Shown here: piece by piece, positions 33,841 to 44,344 of the stretch
How the letters are laid out: each line of letters starts with the position of its first letter
How positions within the stretch are numbered: the first letter of the stretch is position 1
Assembly (NCBI GenBank): GCA_009763385.1
Contig: CM019824.1
Location: forward strand, 142,731,705-142,795,704
Length of the DNA: 64,000 nt
Reading direction: 5' to 3'
Source: Coix lacryma-jobi var. lacryma-jobi
Taxonomy: Eukaryota > Streptophyta > Magnoliopsida > Poales > Poaceae
The notes under the pieces: generated by a model
What the model saw: only the letters and a program-made list of their open reading frames with translations
Told to the model about the DNA's origin: nothing
Databases searched by the model: none
Made by a program: the position numbers and the translations under genes

Positions 33841-36800
33841 TGTAACACCCCAGGTGTTTGACGCCAGTCAAGCAGACAGTTTAACACAGACATGCTCTAT
33901 CAGGTGATGATCGAGAGATAATTTATAATATTGTCGGTGGTGACAAATGTTTTGGGATCAACCTCAGAGACAGAACCCAGTTTGAATGAAAAATAATTAA
34001 CAGAGCGAGTTAATGATGATTGCCCAATTCTAGAATATTCAACATATCTGCTAAACAATACTTTCTCAGGTGTCCCACCTCAGTTCATATCTATAGTGTT
34101 TGGTGGAAAAGTTTCGCGAAGTTTGGAATCAAAAAGTCACATGAAATGACGAGTCACAGCTTTACCTATAATGGCTTATTAAGTGAAGGAGATCATTTGA
34201 GTTCTATTAAGTCTTGCAATTATGCCCAATCAACTCTATATGGACTCACGAACAAAAGTTATGAAAGGTTCGTGTTGAGCAAAGGTCAAGAAAATGCCTC
34301 AATCGGCCTAAAACTCTAAATTAAGGTCACATCAACTTGCTGCTTTGACCAATATGAAAGTGCAGCTTCTATTCATATTCTGAGATTTGACCTTTAAGCA
34401 AAGTTATAGATCATGACGTGTAAAACAAACTTTGTTAAAGGACCCAAGCTTGAATCCCAAGCTAAATGTGTCAAACAGAGCACCCAAGTTCGAATCTGCT
34501 GCAGTTTTCCAGCCACAAAATATTCTAAGTCTGGAAATCAGCAAGGTTGACGTTGGCAAGCCGCGTTCTCCAAATTTTGTTAGGCAACATCCTTTGGTCC
34601 AAAAATAAGAGTTGTAGGTAATTCTTTGGAGAAGAGCATACAAAAAGTTGCACTCGATTTGACGAAGTTTGGACTATGATTTTCAGGTTTAATCGCAGCA
34701 AGGTCGTCCGTCGTTAAGTCGCTGACACTGTCAACTTTGGAGCTAATTACCTGCTGCTCTGTAACCCTAATAGCCGTGAGTCCTTAATAAAGTTTGAAGA
34801 GCAGCACCAGTGCTACAATTTTGGTTACAGGCATCGGACCCGAATATGCTTGGAAGATGCCGTTTCGCGGCCTCCAAGGTTGCACAGTGTCACCCGCCAC
34901 CTGTTCGACGAAATGGCCACGTGGAGTTCATGCGATAGAGCTTGCCCTCCATGGCTGCCACTTGCTCCCTTGCCCCTGCCTTCATCCCAGAGGGATGCCG
35001 TGCGCCAGAGGCCCCCCTCATTTACTCCCTCCGCGCCTCGCCCTCCCCATCTCCTCTCTTTCTTCGCTTCTGCTCGCCCTGGCACGCGCAGAGCGCGACC
35101 TCCATGGACGGCCGGCAAGCAAGCTCTGGCCACAGCCGTTTCGCTGCCCCTCCGTCCTACCCAAGCACACCCTTGTCCTCCTCGTATCGCAAGCTCTTTC
35201 GGCACCCCTTTGTGGGTCCTAACCACCGCCGGAACGCCTCGTCGCCGTTGACCGCGACGACCGGGCCGCGACCTCCCGTGACCGGGCTGCTCCAACGACC
35301 GCAGGCCGAGCACATGCTGGTGTGTGCCTTGCGGCAGCCCTGCTGCTCCGTCGCCGACCACCCGCTGGCCGGAGCCGGCCTGAGCCTGGCCGGTGTTCGG
35401 CCTCCTCAGCAAAACAGCGACACCTCTCCCCTCCGTTCTGTACGTAAGGAAGAAGAAGTGGGTGAAAAATGATTTGTGGAAGTTTCAGGGTTCCAGTTGC
35501 GAAGCCAAGACTCCTGTGAATAGTGTTGTAAAGGACCTTCTTGTTATGGTTTGTTTTGGTAAAATCTCAGGGTTCCGGTGCAAACGTGCTTTTCCTTTTC
35601 GTTTTTCTTTTTCAGAAAATGACTAGATCTTTGGAAAATCATAACTAATTATAGAAAACTCGTAAAATAGCAAATGAGGACTTTTTGGAAAGCTCTTGAG
35701 TAGATCTACATGCTGGTGCAATAATATGATAGCTTCCAGTATAAAGTTTTTGCGTGAAAAATAGATCTTTGCTATCTAGGGTTTAATATGTTGCCACTGT
35801 TTGGTTGCTCCATTTGATGTGAAATTTTTATGGTAGCTTCCTGACATGATGTAGATACTCTGTGAATAATTTGGTAATTTTTAGTGCACCAGTTTTAGAG
35901 TTATTAAGTAATCTTGCTCTCAACCGATTAAATAGTGTTAATATGATCATGCATGTGCAGTTTGTGTTGGGTGCATGTTTTCATTAAGATAATAGTGTTT
36001 TATGTGAAAGTGTTGTATATGAAAGTTGTAGATTACATCTTTATCTTGCTGGTCACCAAATTTCATGGTCGTAGGCTTAATATTTTAAGAGATATGGCTG
36101 TTGCAAATTGAATGTCAAGATTTGCCCACATTCTATCCAGATCTGAATGGTTGGCTTGTTACACCTATTTATGTTATGATTCATGCTTAGGTGTTTATAG
36201 AAGAGTTGTAGTACTTTTCATAAGATTTCTAAATTGTCTTAGATCATGTTTGTTGGAGTTCTATAACTTGAGTTATAGCTGTTTTAGTGTAGATGGGTAA
36301 ATCTGTCCAAGTCTGGACAGAGGTGCCTAACTATACTAATTAGACCTTGTTAATTGGTGGATCATCTTAAGATTATTATATATGATTTGTAGACAACTTA
36401 ATAACCTTTCTAAAAAGTCTAGGGGCAAGTTCCCAGGTGCTATAGATCTTTAGTTATGGTTGTTTTAATTTGCTGTTGTCGATGTGTGGCTAGTTCTGTC
36501 CAAGTGTGGACAAAGCTGCACTAACCATGCTGTTTGACTTTGTTAATGATTGATTCACCTTGAGATAATAATAAGAAAGATTTAGATAAACTTGTAAGCT
36601 TTCTATAATGTTTAATTACATGCTCATGTGATGTTTGTATCTTGAGTTATGCTTCTCTGAAGCTCTGTCAGTCCTGCTGTCCAACAGTTGGACAGAGCTG
36701 CATAGTGATCTATTTTTGAGTTAGATAACCTTTGAATTAGCTCTTGTGGTAAATAACAAAGTTGTAGCTAATCTTGTTAGCTTTCCATAAAGTCTTAGTG

Positions 36801-38962
36801 CACCTTGTTTGGAGTTCTGTAGCATGAGTTATGATTAAAAGAGTGGACTGATGTCCTATCATTCAGAGTTTGTGTTGTGTTCTCTTACTTGTTTGTGTAA
36901 TGTGATTAGAGGTGTGCTAAGTTATCCCGATTGCTTATGTGAAACCATGATGAATACTTGAAAATATTTAGTTTATGCATTTCATGTTATTAAATTAATC
37001 AACCTGATATATTATATAAATGTGTTAGATAATGATGGTTGACTTGCTTAACTAAAGTAGAAGCTATATGTGCATACCTGTGTTCCATTGTGATGTCTGA
37101 TATAGTCTTGATTGATTGTTATAGTTAGCCACTTTGAGTGCCTAATGGACCATATGTCACACTTTGCTTTAATAATAACCTGCTGGAGTGATCATGTCAT
37201 GTTGTGTGTTAGAGCTATGACTGCTTTTCGTAGTTATCCTATATACTTATGTGAAGTAAATAGTAATGCTTATGTTGTGTGTCTTATGTTTGCCTTGTAA
37301 GCTTTTCCCTTGCATTCATGCGCTCGCATTGCGCATCTCATTTAGGTAACGGTAGATACATCGTGAAGGACGTGATGATGAGGTTAAACCTGAAGACGGT
37401 GTTTGGTGGATTATCCCGAAGATGCGGAGTTAAGGAAGTGCTACAGTGGAGATGCTCGCCAAGCGAGTATCACCTAACAAACACTAACCTAGTGTTGGTT
37501 CCCAGGCAAGCCCCGGAGCATTCTAAGTCTCCCAGTTTTATAATTAAATTACTTGAGTATTTTATATTGTGATGCATTAGGTATAGGAGTTGATTGAATC
37601 CTACTTGTTGCATTACCCTTCCTTGATTATTGTTTATACCTGCCTTGTTATCCTATTAGTTATTATAATGTAGAATTGCTTAGTCTGCTTAATAAAAGTA
37701 GTAATAAAGGATGTTCCCGTAATACCCCTGGTGGGTATTTACCGGATCACGGTTGGCTATATTTGCTATCGTGGAAAAGAACCTGAGTAGTAATAAAATA
37801 CGGTCAACTGGAAGGCAAGGCACAAGTTTGAAAACTTGGGGCAGTCCGTCCGTCGGATCGTGTAGGTTTGTATCGATGTTGGCCCTCGTTCATTTTTGAA
37901 CGCACCCTTTTACTTAGGGATACGTCGGTGCCGTAATCATCGACCCCAAAGCCGGTTAGAAGCTGTTCGGGCCGGAATCAACCCGTGTCGCGCCCTCTAG
38001 TATGGAAATGTGATCTGCCGCGAGAGGCCATCACCAGGTTCCAATTGGGCGGTCCGTGCTTGAACCGCGACGATTACCACCACGAACAAGCATCGAGCGG
38101 TTGCCCAATGCATGGACCCGACGGGGAAAGTGTGGGCTGGTATTAAAGGTCTTTTCACCAGCTGGTTTGGAATTCGATTTGAGTCGCCGTCTCCCCCAGT
38201 TAGTGGGAAACTATGGCGAGCTTCACCACGATACAACTCCATGTGACATCTATTGGTTCAACTAAAATATTGATAAGCAAACCTGATATGGTATTATGTA
38301 TTTGTTTGCTAGATCCAATTGAGTGCTCTAGTGCAGGTGCAAAACCTAGAATTTAAGGAATAGGATAAAAGATGACTGCTCATATATTTAAATGATGAAC
38401 CCTTCAACTTGAGCTCCTTTTGCAAATAAAGTTAGCCAGCTCCACTGTTTATATCAGCCTTGCATACTCCTTGGTGTCACTTTATTTTTGGTTTCCGACG
38501 GGTAAGTCTAGCTGAGTACATTTGAGTACTCAGGGTTTATCCCACCTTGTTGCAGGTGAAGGTTAGGTCTGCCGAAAGGTGATGGCCAGTGCCGGTGGGC
38601 TCGGCTGTTCCCTACTTCTTCTCCTTATGCTGTTGTTGGAGGATGTCACTCAAGCTAGCAAAGTATTTCAACTTATATTATGGTATTCATTTCAAAGCTA
38701 TGTTGTTTCTTCTAAAATTAAGTTGAACTCCACTTGTATTATTATTTGTGAACTATTTTGTAATTTTATTTCCACTGCAAAGCTCCGTGAACATGATTTG
38801 TATTTGCTTGACCATGCGATCTTGGGTGAGATATTGGCGAAGTTTGAAATCCCTCAGGATTTCATGGACTACCGGGTTTATATGGACTCAAGTGTGCTAA
38901 TTCACCTGCTCTGGCAGAGGTTTTCGCACTTGTGCTCTTATAAATTGGTCGGTTCTGTCACA
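33841..38962 (+). mobile_element. 3' LTR of T (5122 bp)
   Basis: Same sequence as the 5' LTR over its whole length. The differences seen are mostly single-base indels, many in runs of one base, with fewer substitutions, and only a single copy of the ~61-bp segment duplicated in the 5' LTR. No gene is present. Confidence 0.9.
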
Positions 38963-39087
38963 ATAGTTACATTCTAGTGATTATAAACATGAAGCTCAGA
39001 ATGTAAATGCGTATGCTAAAATGCAACAGAAAAGAAGATCAAAGTAAAAGAGTCAGACTAGGAAACAACTCAAAATGCTTCCCCCAT

Positions 39088-40236
39088 CTAAAAGGGGAAA
39101 CTCACACCAAGCTCACCCCTCAACCTATTAAAGGTTGATTCGTCTAAAGGCTTGGTGAAAATATCAGCCAGTTGGTGATGAGTATCGACATGGCGAAGGT
39201 CGATATCACCCTTCTCCTGGTGGTCTCGCAAGAAATGAAAGCGCACATCAATGTGTTTGGTTTTCGAGTGAAGCACGGGGTTCTTAGCAACGCTAATAGC
39301 ACTCGTGCTGTCACAAAGCAAAGGCACTCGAGAAAAACTCAAACCAAAATCACGCAAAGTGGCCATCATCCAGAGTAACTGGGAACAGCAGCTAGCCGCA
39401 GCAACATACTCAGCCTCCGTGGTAGACTGGGCGACACTAGACTGCTTGCGAGAAGACCACGAAACAAGAGAAGATCCAATAAATTGGCAAGTCCCAGAAG
39501 TGGACTTGCGCTCAATGCGACAACCAACAAAATCGGCATCGGAATAACCGCAAAGCGAGAGGGTGGAGGAAGCAGAATACCAAATCCCGAACTCAGGTGT
39601 GAAACGAAGGTACCTGAAGATGCGCTTCACCGCCTGACGGTGAGAAGTGCGCGGCGACGCCTGAAAGCGCGCGCACAGACACACCGCGAACTGAATGTCC
39701 GGGCGTGTCGCCGTCAGGTAGAGTAGCGACCCGATCATGCTGCGGTACTCCTTCTGGTCCACTGCTTCTCCATCCACATCTGCATCCAGGGCAGTCGTCG
39801 TCGACATGGGTGTTGGAAGAGGCTTGGCCTCACCCATATCGAACCGCTTCAGCAAGTCCTTCGTGTACTTGCCCTGGTGCACAAACGTCCCCTCCCGGGA
39901 TTGCTTAATTTGCAACCCGAGAAAGAATGTCAGCTCGCCCATCATGCTCATCTCAAACTCCCTGCTCATAGTATCTGCAAACTTGGCAACCAAAGCGTGA
40001 GAAGAACCACCGAAAATGATATCATCCACGTAAATCTGGACTAAGAGCGTGTCTTTGCCTTGCCGGAGGAGAAAGAGCGTCTTATCTACACATCCCATTT
40101 TAAAACCCTTAGCAAGCAAAAAGGTTTTTAACCTATCATACCAGGCTCTAGGGGCTTGTTTCAAACCATATAAAGCTTTGTGAAGTTTAAAGACATGGTT
40201 TGGAAACTTGGGATTTTCAAAACCTTTGGAGAACGC
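39088..40236 (-). CDS. S2 pol fragment: RT C-terminal part and RNase H
   Basis: An uninterrupted frame from the truncation point at 40236 to a stop at 39088. It enters inside RT (FENPKFPNHVFKLHKALYG), continues through LKQAPRAWYDRL and the catalytic QIYVDDIIF. It then has RNase H with YSDADFVGC, KSTSGTCQF, TTEAEYVAA and KHIDVRFHFLRDH, ending LADIFTKPLDES and a short tail. About 380 residues remain and no stop or frameshift is seen, so this part is better kept than the S1 pol. Without the N-terminal RT and integrase it is non-functional. Confidence 0.9.
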   Translation of the reverse strand, partial: AFSKGFENPKFPNHVFKLHKALYGLKQAPRAWYDRLKTFLLAKGFKMGCVDKTLFLLRQGKDTLLVQIYVDDIIFGGSSHALVAKFADTMSREFEMSMMGELTFFLGLQIKQSREGTFVHQGKYTKDLLKRFDMGEAKPLPTPMSTTTALDADVDGEAVDQKEYRSMIGSLLYLTATRPDIQFAVCLCARFQASPRTSHRQAVKRIFRYLRFTPEFGIWYSASSTLSLCGYSDADFVGCRIERKSTSGTCQFIGSSLVSWSSRKQSSVAQSTTEAEYVAAASCCSQLLWMMATLRDFGLSFSRVPLLCDSTSAISVAKNPVLHSKTKHIDVRFHFLRDHQEKGDIDLRHVDTHHQLADIFTKPLDESTFNRLRGELGVSFPF

Positions 40237-40375
40237 AAGCTAAGAGTACAAGTGGAACTTATTAGTGATAAATATGCTCATGATATGTTATTCTTCCTTG
40301 AAACCGAGGCCTATTGACGGTATTTTAATAAGGTAAAATATGCTATAACTTCCATCAACAATATCCCCCAAGCTT
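40237..40375 (-). other. Athila 3' LTR remnant and polypurine tract
   Basis: 40237-40360 matches 46843-46966 with a few substitutions, both ending ATCAACA. Only the first ~124 bases of the LTR (minus sense) remain. Adjacent on the minus strand is AAGCTTGGGGGATAT (40361-40375), the polypurine tract. The break at 40236/40237 joins S2 RT directly to mid-LTR. Confidence 0.85.
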
Positions 40376-41955
40376 AACCTTTGCTCGTCCCGAGCAAACA
40401 ATCAAACTTGGCCTCGGTGGATCAGTATTGTTACTATGCATCACATTTCAAGAGTACCATGTTCACAACAAAGTTCTTTTCTTTGAATGGAAAAATAGCT
40501 ATGTAAATCACCCATATTACCTTAGTATTCTATGGGGCTTATGGCTTTTCCTTTGTCTTAGGTGGTTGAAACATAGAACAGTTTGACTTGAGTACTAACT
40601 TTCTTGTTTTTAGCAAGTTTCATACCGGAGGTTTTGCAATATTTTTCAAAAGAAAGACTTAATGTTCCTCACATGGTTCTCTCATGTCGCTCAAATGGTG
40701 TATGATTCCTCACTAAGGCATATGATAAGTGTTGCCTTCTTTATTTCATCCTACTTCTAAACAGGCTTATGTGTAGCTCAAGGTAGAGATGAAAGAAGAT
40801 GGCATACTTACTTGCATTTTGTTGCGAAGTCAAAGCTCGGATCCTTGAAGAGAAGTGTCATACTCCCAGATCAAGATGTGCAAGTGTGTGGTGTATGGTG
40901 GACTAGATTGCTTCTTTATTTGATAAGATCTATCTCTCTATATATTTTTTTTTCTTTTTCTAATGAGACATGGCTAGCATTTTTTTCTTCTTTTTTTTCA
41001 TGGACTTTCACTTGTCCATCTTTTTTTTCATCTTTATTTTGCCTAGCCTTTTGAGTCTCATCTACTAAATAATTGAGAGAGATTTCCTAACACTTGGAGT
41101 ATGAAGCAACCTATTTGGTGGAAATGAAAGACATGTTTTTGCGTACTTCCAGTGTAGAAGCAGCATGTATATGAGGTGTGTACGTGATCTTGATCTTAGG
41201 AGCATGAAAAGTCTCTTAACAAGGGTCAACAAGACTTGACAACACTCAATACAAAGCAAATAGCCTATGTATAAGGTTTGTAAACATGTAAAGCATATAT
41301 GGCTGTGGTAGGAATTTATCACCATTGAGGAACAATTAAGATTTTGCTCATTTTAAGAATAAATTCTCCGGTAATCTATCATGCTTAGAACAATATTGTA
41401 GCAGCTCTTGTCTCACTATATCATATCTCACAACAACTTAGACTTAGTTCTAGCACTTGCAACCCACAAAGTTTTCAGGTTCATGATGGTTTAAATGAGC
41501 TAAGTAATCCATACTTAGAGAAATACTAAGTTGTAAACTAGGTACTAGAGAAACATTAGCAAGGCAACTAGTCATCATTTCCATGGGAAAGATAGACATA
41601 TATGAGACATATGTGCTAAGGGGAATACTAAGCAAATATTTTTGGTATTTTCTTTTTTTTAAATGCAATGAGAAAACTAATTGAAATGTAAATAACTTAA
41701 GATACAGGACTTACCTTGGTGGGGGAGAGGATCTCCCCTAAGCTTGGTTCTTGCCTACTGTGGTGGTGGATAATGCTGGTACCACCCGGCCCAATGTTGT
41801 GCTTCTTCTTCTTGAACGGCCCGCATGAGTTGGGCGTTTTGTTGTGCAAGAAGCAATGTTGCTTCTTGTTCGATGTTCATCGCACCCATGTTGTCTATGA
41901 GCTCATCCATCGGCGTCCTTTGATGTTGCCTTCCTCTACCCCGTGGGCGAGGAGT
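40376..41955 (-). other. Athila 3' untranslated region
   Basis: About 1.6 kb of AT-rich sequence with T-runs between 40940 and 41050. No protein family is recognised in any frame. The only longer frame on the plus strand (40812-41054) is low-complexity Phe/Ser. It would be the 3' untranslated part of transcripts from the LTR or from the internal promoter. Confidence 0.6.
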
Positions 41956-43128
41956 CTATTGAGAGTGAGGAGGCCTCCCCAAGGATCCTGAAATGTCCAT
42001 AGAGGTTGCCTCATCTCCCTCCTCAACTTCTTCAGCCTGATGTGAAGGTCCGCCTTGTTCCATTCGAGTAGCACGGGACGCTCTCCTTGTCCTCCTGCTA
42101 GTACCTGCAACTTTTGGGGCTCTTTCCTCAGGGTCCAAATCAAAGGTTAGTGTACGAAGCGCATACAATTGAAGTCCCTCACAAGGGAGAGTGATTTTGA
42201 CTGTATGGCGTGGATAAATCATTATTAGTTCACCCTTGGGACCCCTTTTTAGTACATCGCAACCAATAAATACACTTTCTTCCAAAACATCTCTCACGGT
42301 TTTAATGTACTCAAAAGTTTGGGATTCTAGTGCACCCAAAGCTTCGGCTATACGTGTGATGAATGATGTGAAGTATATGGGTTTCCTAGGCTTTATGTAG
42401 CTAAGCCAATAGTTCACTAGCATTTTAACAGGTGAAACTTTAACTTTGCTAACCATGGCATAGAGTAGTTTCAGCTCATCATCACTTACCAAAGCTCCTC
42501 TCATGCCAGGGAAAGGAGTGGTGAACAACCAGTAGTGCATGAAACGTAAGGTTGGGTTATGAATTTTGTGTGGTGAGGGGTTGGAACAATCACTAGAGCC
42601 AATAATGGCATACCAGAAAGCATTCTTGTCATAATGAAAAGCATGGTCTACATCAAGATGGCAAGAGTGATCAAATCCTAAAGCAGTGTTTAATGTGCTC
42701 CAAGTCAAGTCATATTCCATCCCAAACATTCGAAATGGTACCTCATCGTTATTCACTTTTAACGTGCGTAAAAACTCAATGGTTAGGTTCTCTATGCCAA
42801 ATTCAAGAATTTCAAAGAATCCTCCCCAACCAATGGTATTGAAAATAGCATAAAATTCTGAATCCATACCTGTTTCTTGCAAGAGGGCCAGATCAATGAC
42901 ACTTGTGTGTGAGAAACTACACTCACTAAGAGTGAAGAATTTCCCCAACTCTTCGGCATTTAGCCTGAGGCCACTCTCGGTCTCCATTACTCTAGCCGGG
43001 GGAATGAAGGGTACTAGCTCACTTCTTTCCACCTCTCTCCTCTCATGAGCACTAGCATGGTGAGGTTCTTGGGAAGAACTCGCCCACTTGTTGGACTTTT
43101 TGAAACGGGAGGCAAGCAACTTCTTCAT
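41956..43128 (-). CDS. Athila ORF1-like protein, 390 residues, intact
   Basis: ATG at 43128 (MKKLLASRFKKSNKW) to a stop at 41956, uninterrupted. The Lys/Arg-rich start suggests a basic or nuclear-localised N-terminus. The middle (about residues 60-330) is a folded-looking domain with segments FRMFGMEYDLTWSTLNTALG and KMLVNYWLSYIKPRKPIYF. The last 60 residues are charged, with an RRTRRASRATR patch and an acidic EEVEEGDEAT stretch. It resembles the ATHILA ORF-1 type proteins of plant Athila elements, whose role is unknown. No signal peptide or clear membrane helix is seen, so nothing supports an envelope function here. A TATA box lies ~195 bp upstream. Confidence 0.7.
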   Translation of the reverse strand: MKKLLASRFKKSNKWASSSQEPHHASAHERREVERSELVPFIPPARVMETESGLRLNAEELGKFFTLSECSFSHTSVIDLALLQETGMDSEFYAIFNTIGWGGFFEILEFGIENLTIEFLRTLKVNNDEVPFRMFGMEYDLTWSTLNTALGFDHSCHLDVDHAFHYDKNAFWYAIIGSSDCSNPSPHKIHNPTLRFMHYWLFTTPFPGMRGALVSDDELKLLYAMVSKVKVSPVKMLVNYWLSYIKPRKPIYFTSFITRIAEALGALESQTFEYIKTVRDVLEESVFIGCDVLKRGPKGELIMIYPRHTVKITLPCEGLQLYALRTLTFDLDPEERAPKVAGTSRRTRRASRATRMEQGGPSHQAEEVEEGDEATSMDISGSLGRPPHSQ

Positions 43129-43323
43129 CTTACTACAAGATAAGTTACCAAGCTTCTACTACTACTATGAAATGGGAACTATTTTTGGTTTTTTTTTGTT
43201 TTTGTATGGCTACTACTAAGCTAAACTTGAGAATGAACTTGCAACTAAGGAAGGAAAGGAAGAACTTGTGAGCTCGAGATGGTCCTGGTGGTTTTGGTGT
43301 GGAGTTGAGCTCACAATGCAAGG

Positions 43324-43334
43324 GTATATATAGG
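43324..43334 (-). promoter_or_regulatory. TATA box upstream of the ORF1-like gene
   Basis: The minus strand reads CCCCCTATATATACCC. Downstream comes a ~165-base leader rich in A and C with TTCTTCCTTTCC-type tracts, then the ATG at 43128 in the context GTAAGATGAAG. This looks like a plant core promoter that could give a separate transcript for the ORF1-like gene. Confidence 0.55.
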
Positions 43335-43368
43335 GGGAGAAGGGCAAGTGGTGACCACCCATAGCATG

Positions 43369-43970
43369 GGTCGGCCGACCCCCCTCCTTGACACTTTCAA
43401 CTTCGCTTTTGCTTTAGCCAGGGGACATGTCTAAAGTGTGCAAACACATTTTCAGGTTGGTGCAGTATGGGGGTCGCCCGACCCCGTGACATGCCCCTCT
43501 CAACCTTTAAACTTTGTGTCATCAAGTGTCTAGTAAAGATGTAACTATGTTTGGTCCAAAGTTGACACAAATTTCAGAGATTCCCTTGCCTAGTGTTTGG
43601 TGAAAGGGTAAAGATGAATGGCCAAAGTGGAGACATGTCTAAAGTGATTCCCATGGACCATGAGAGCACTAAGACATGCCTTTGGCTGGTTATTGTGGTC
43701 CCATGAGCATCCAAGATAAAGGGGAACATCTCATGCTTAAAGAGTAAAGCAAAGGACCATTTCTTTTCAGATGTTGGCTTTGTTGATATGCATGATGTTC
43801 ATGAGCATGCTGAGTGGAATGCATCAGGGTGCAGGAGGGTACCATGGTGGGATCAGCCGATCCCACCTTGGATGCTCCTTGAGCACCAAAGTGTTGTGTC
43901 ATACTCAGGGTACTAAGCCAAGATAGATCATGTGCCAGTGGGCCCACTGGTGGGGTCGGCCGACCCCACC
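43369..43970. repeat. Palindromes GGGTCGGCCGACCC and relatives in the Athila spacer
   Basis: 43369-43382 is a perfect GGGTCGGCCGACCC. A near copy with GTCGCCCGAC is at about 43470-43484. GGGATCAGCCGATCCC lies inside 43846-43867. 43949-43970 is a perfect 22-base palindrome centred on GGTCGGCCGACC, immediately preceded by CCAGTGGGCCCACTGG at 43935-43950. Another copy lies in the LTR (46771-46786) beside GGTGGGCCCACC. The copies sit upstream of the internal TATA box. Confidence 0.85.
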
Positions 43971-44344
43971 TTGGGTTGGTCCCACGGCTCAGATGTGTTG
44001 CAAGTTGTTGTCAAGGTGTTATTAGCATGGAAATTTATTTTGTTGAAATGAAATATGCAGAATTAACTAAGTATGCAATTGAGGGAAAATGCAAAAAATT
44101 GAAATGCATAAAAAATTAAATATGACATAAATACTGATTTACCTTATCATCAAGGGCTCCATGTTTCAGGTCCGTAGAGCAGGACCTCTCCATCTTGTCA
44201 TTCATTGGGTGCTTCGGTCGGTCCCGGAGATGGAGACCGTGGTTGCACCTCGTTGGCGAGTTCTTCTTTTACTTCGGCCTTGTTGGCCGACTCGCTCTTT
44301 TTCTTGTTCCTACGGCGTGGGTGACGACGACGATGTTTGTTGTC

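Larger units (their letters stand above)
25004..38962 (+). mobile_element. Chromovirus-like Ty3/gypsy element T with >5-kb LTRs, inserted in S2
   Basis: Long direct repeats, 25004-30177 (5174 bp) and 33841-38962 (5122 bp), start TGTAACACCCC and end GTCACA. They are flanked by perfect ATAGT duplications at 24999-25003 and 38963-38967. The primer site TGGTATCAGAGC and a polypurine tract give plus orientation. The CGGGACGAGATTCTTTTAAG string just before the 3' LTR resembles the pol end and tail of Tekay/Del elements. The interior is only 3.66 kb and has no intact gag or pol, so T is non-autonomous. Confidence 0.9.
21327..40236 (-). mobile_element. Sirevirus-type copia element S2, 5'-truncated, inserted in S1 gag
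   Basis: The left end TGAAGGACCG at 21327 directly follows AGAAG of S1 gag. On the minus strand the element consists of the RT C-terminal part and RNase H (40236-39088), a 3' untranslated region with multiple polypurine tracts (split by T), and the 3' LTR (23490-21327). All of gag, protease, integrase, the first part of RT and the 5' LTR are missing: at 40236 the sequence jumps into an Athila LTR remnant. Its LTR is a relative of the element A LTR. Confidence 0.85.

Noticed and set aside
34825..35412. A 195-codon minus-strand frame in the T LTR
   Set aside because: In the other LTR the same region is split by indels and read in different frames, and it matches no domain. GC-rich LTR sequence gives long chance frames.
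41956..43128. Host nuclear gene or envelope gene
   Set aside because: It lies between an Athila gag-protease and an Athila polypurine tract on the same strand, so it is part of the element. No signal peptide or transmembrane segment supports an envelope.
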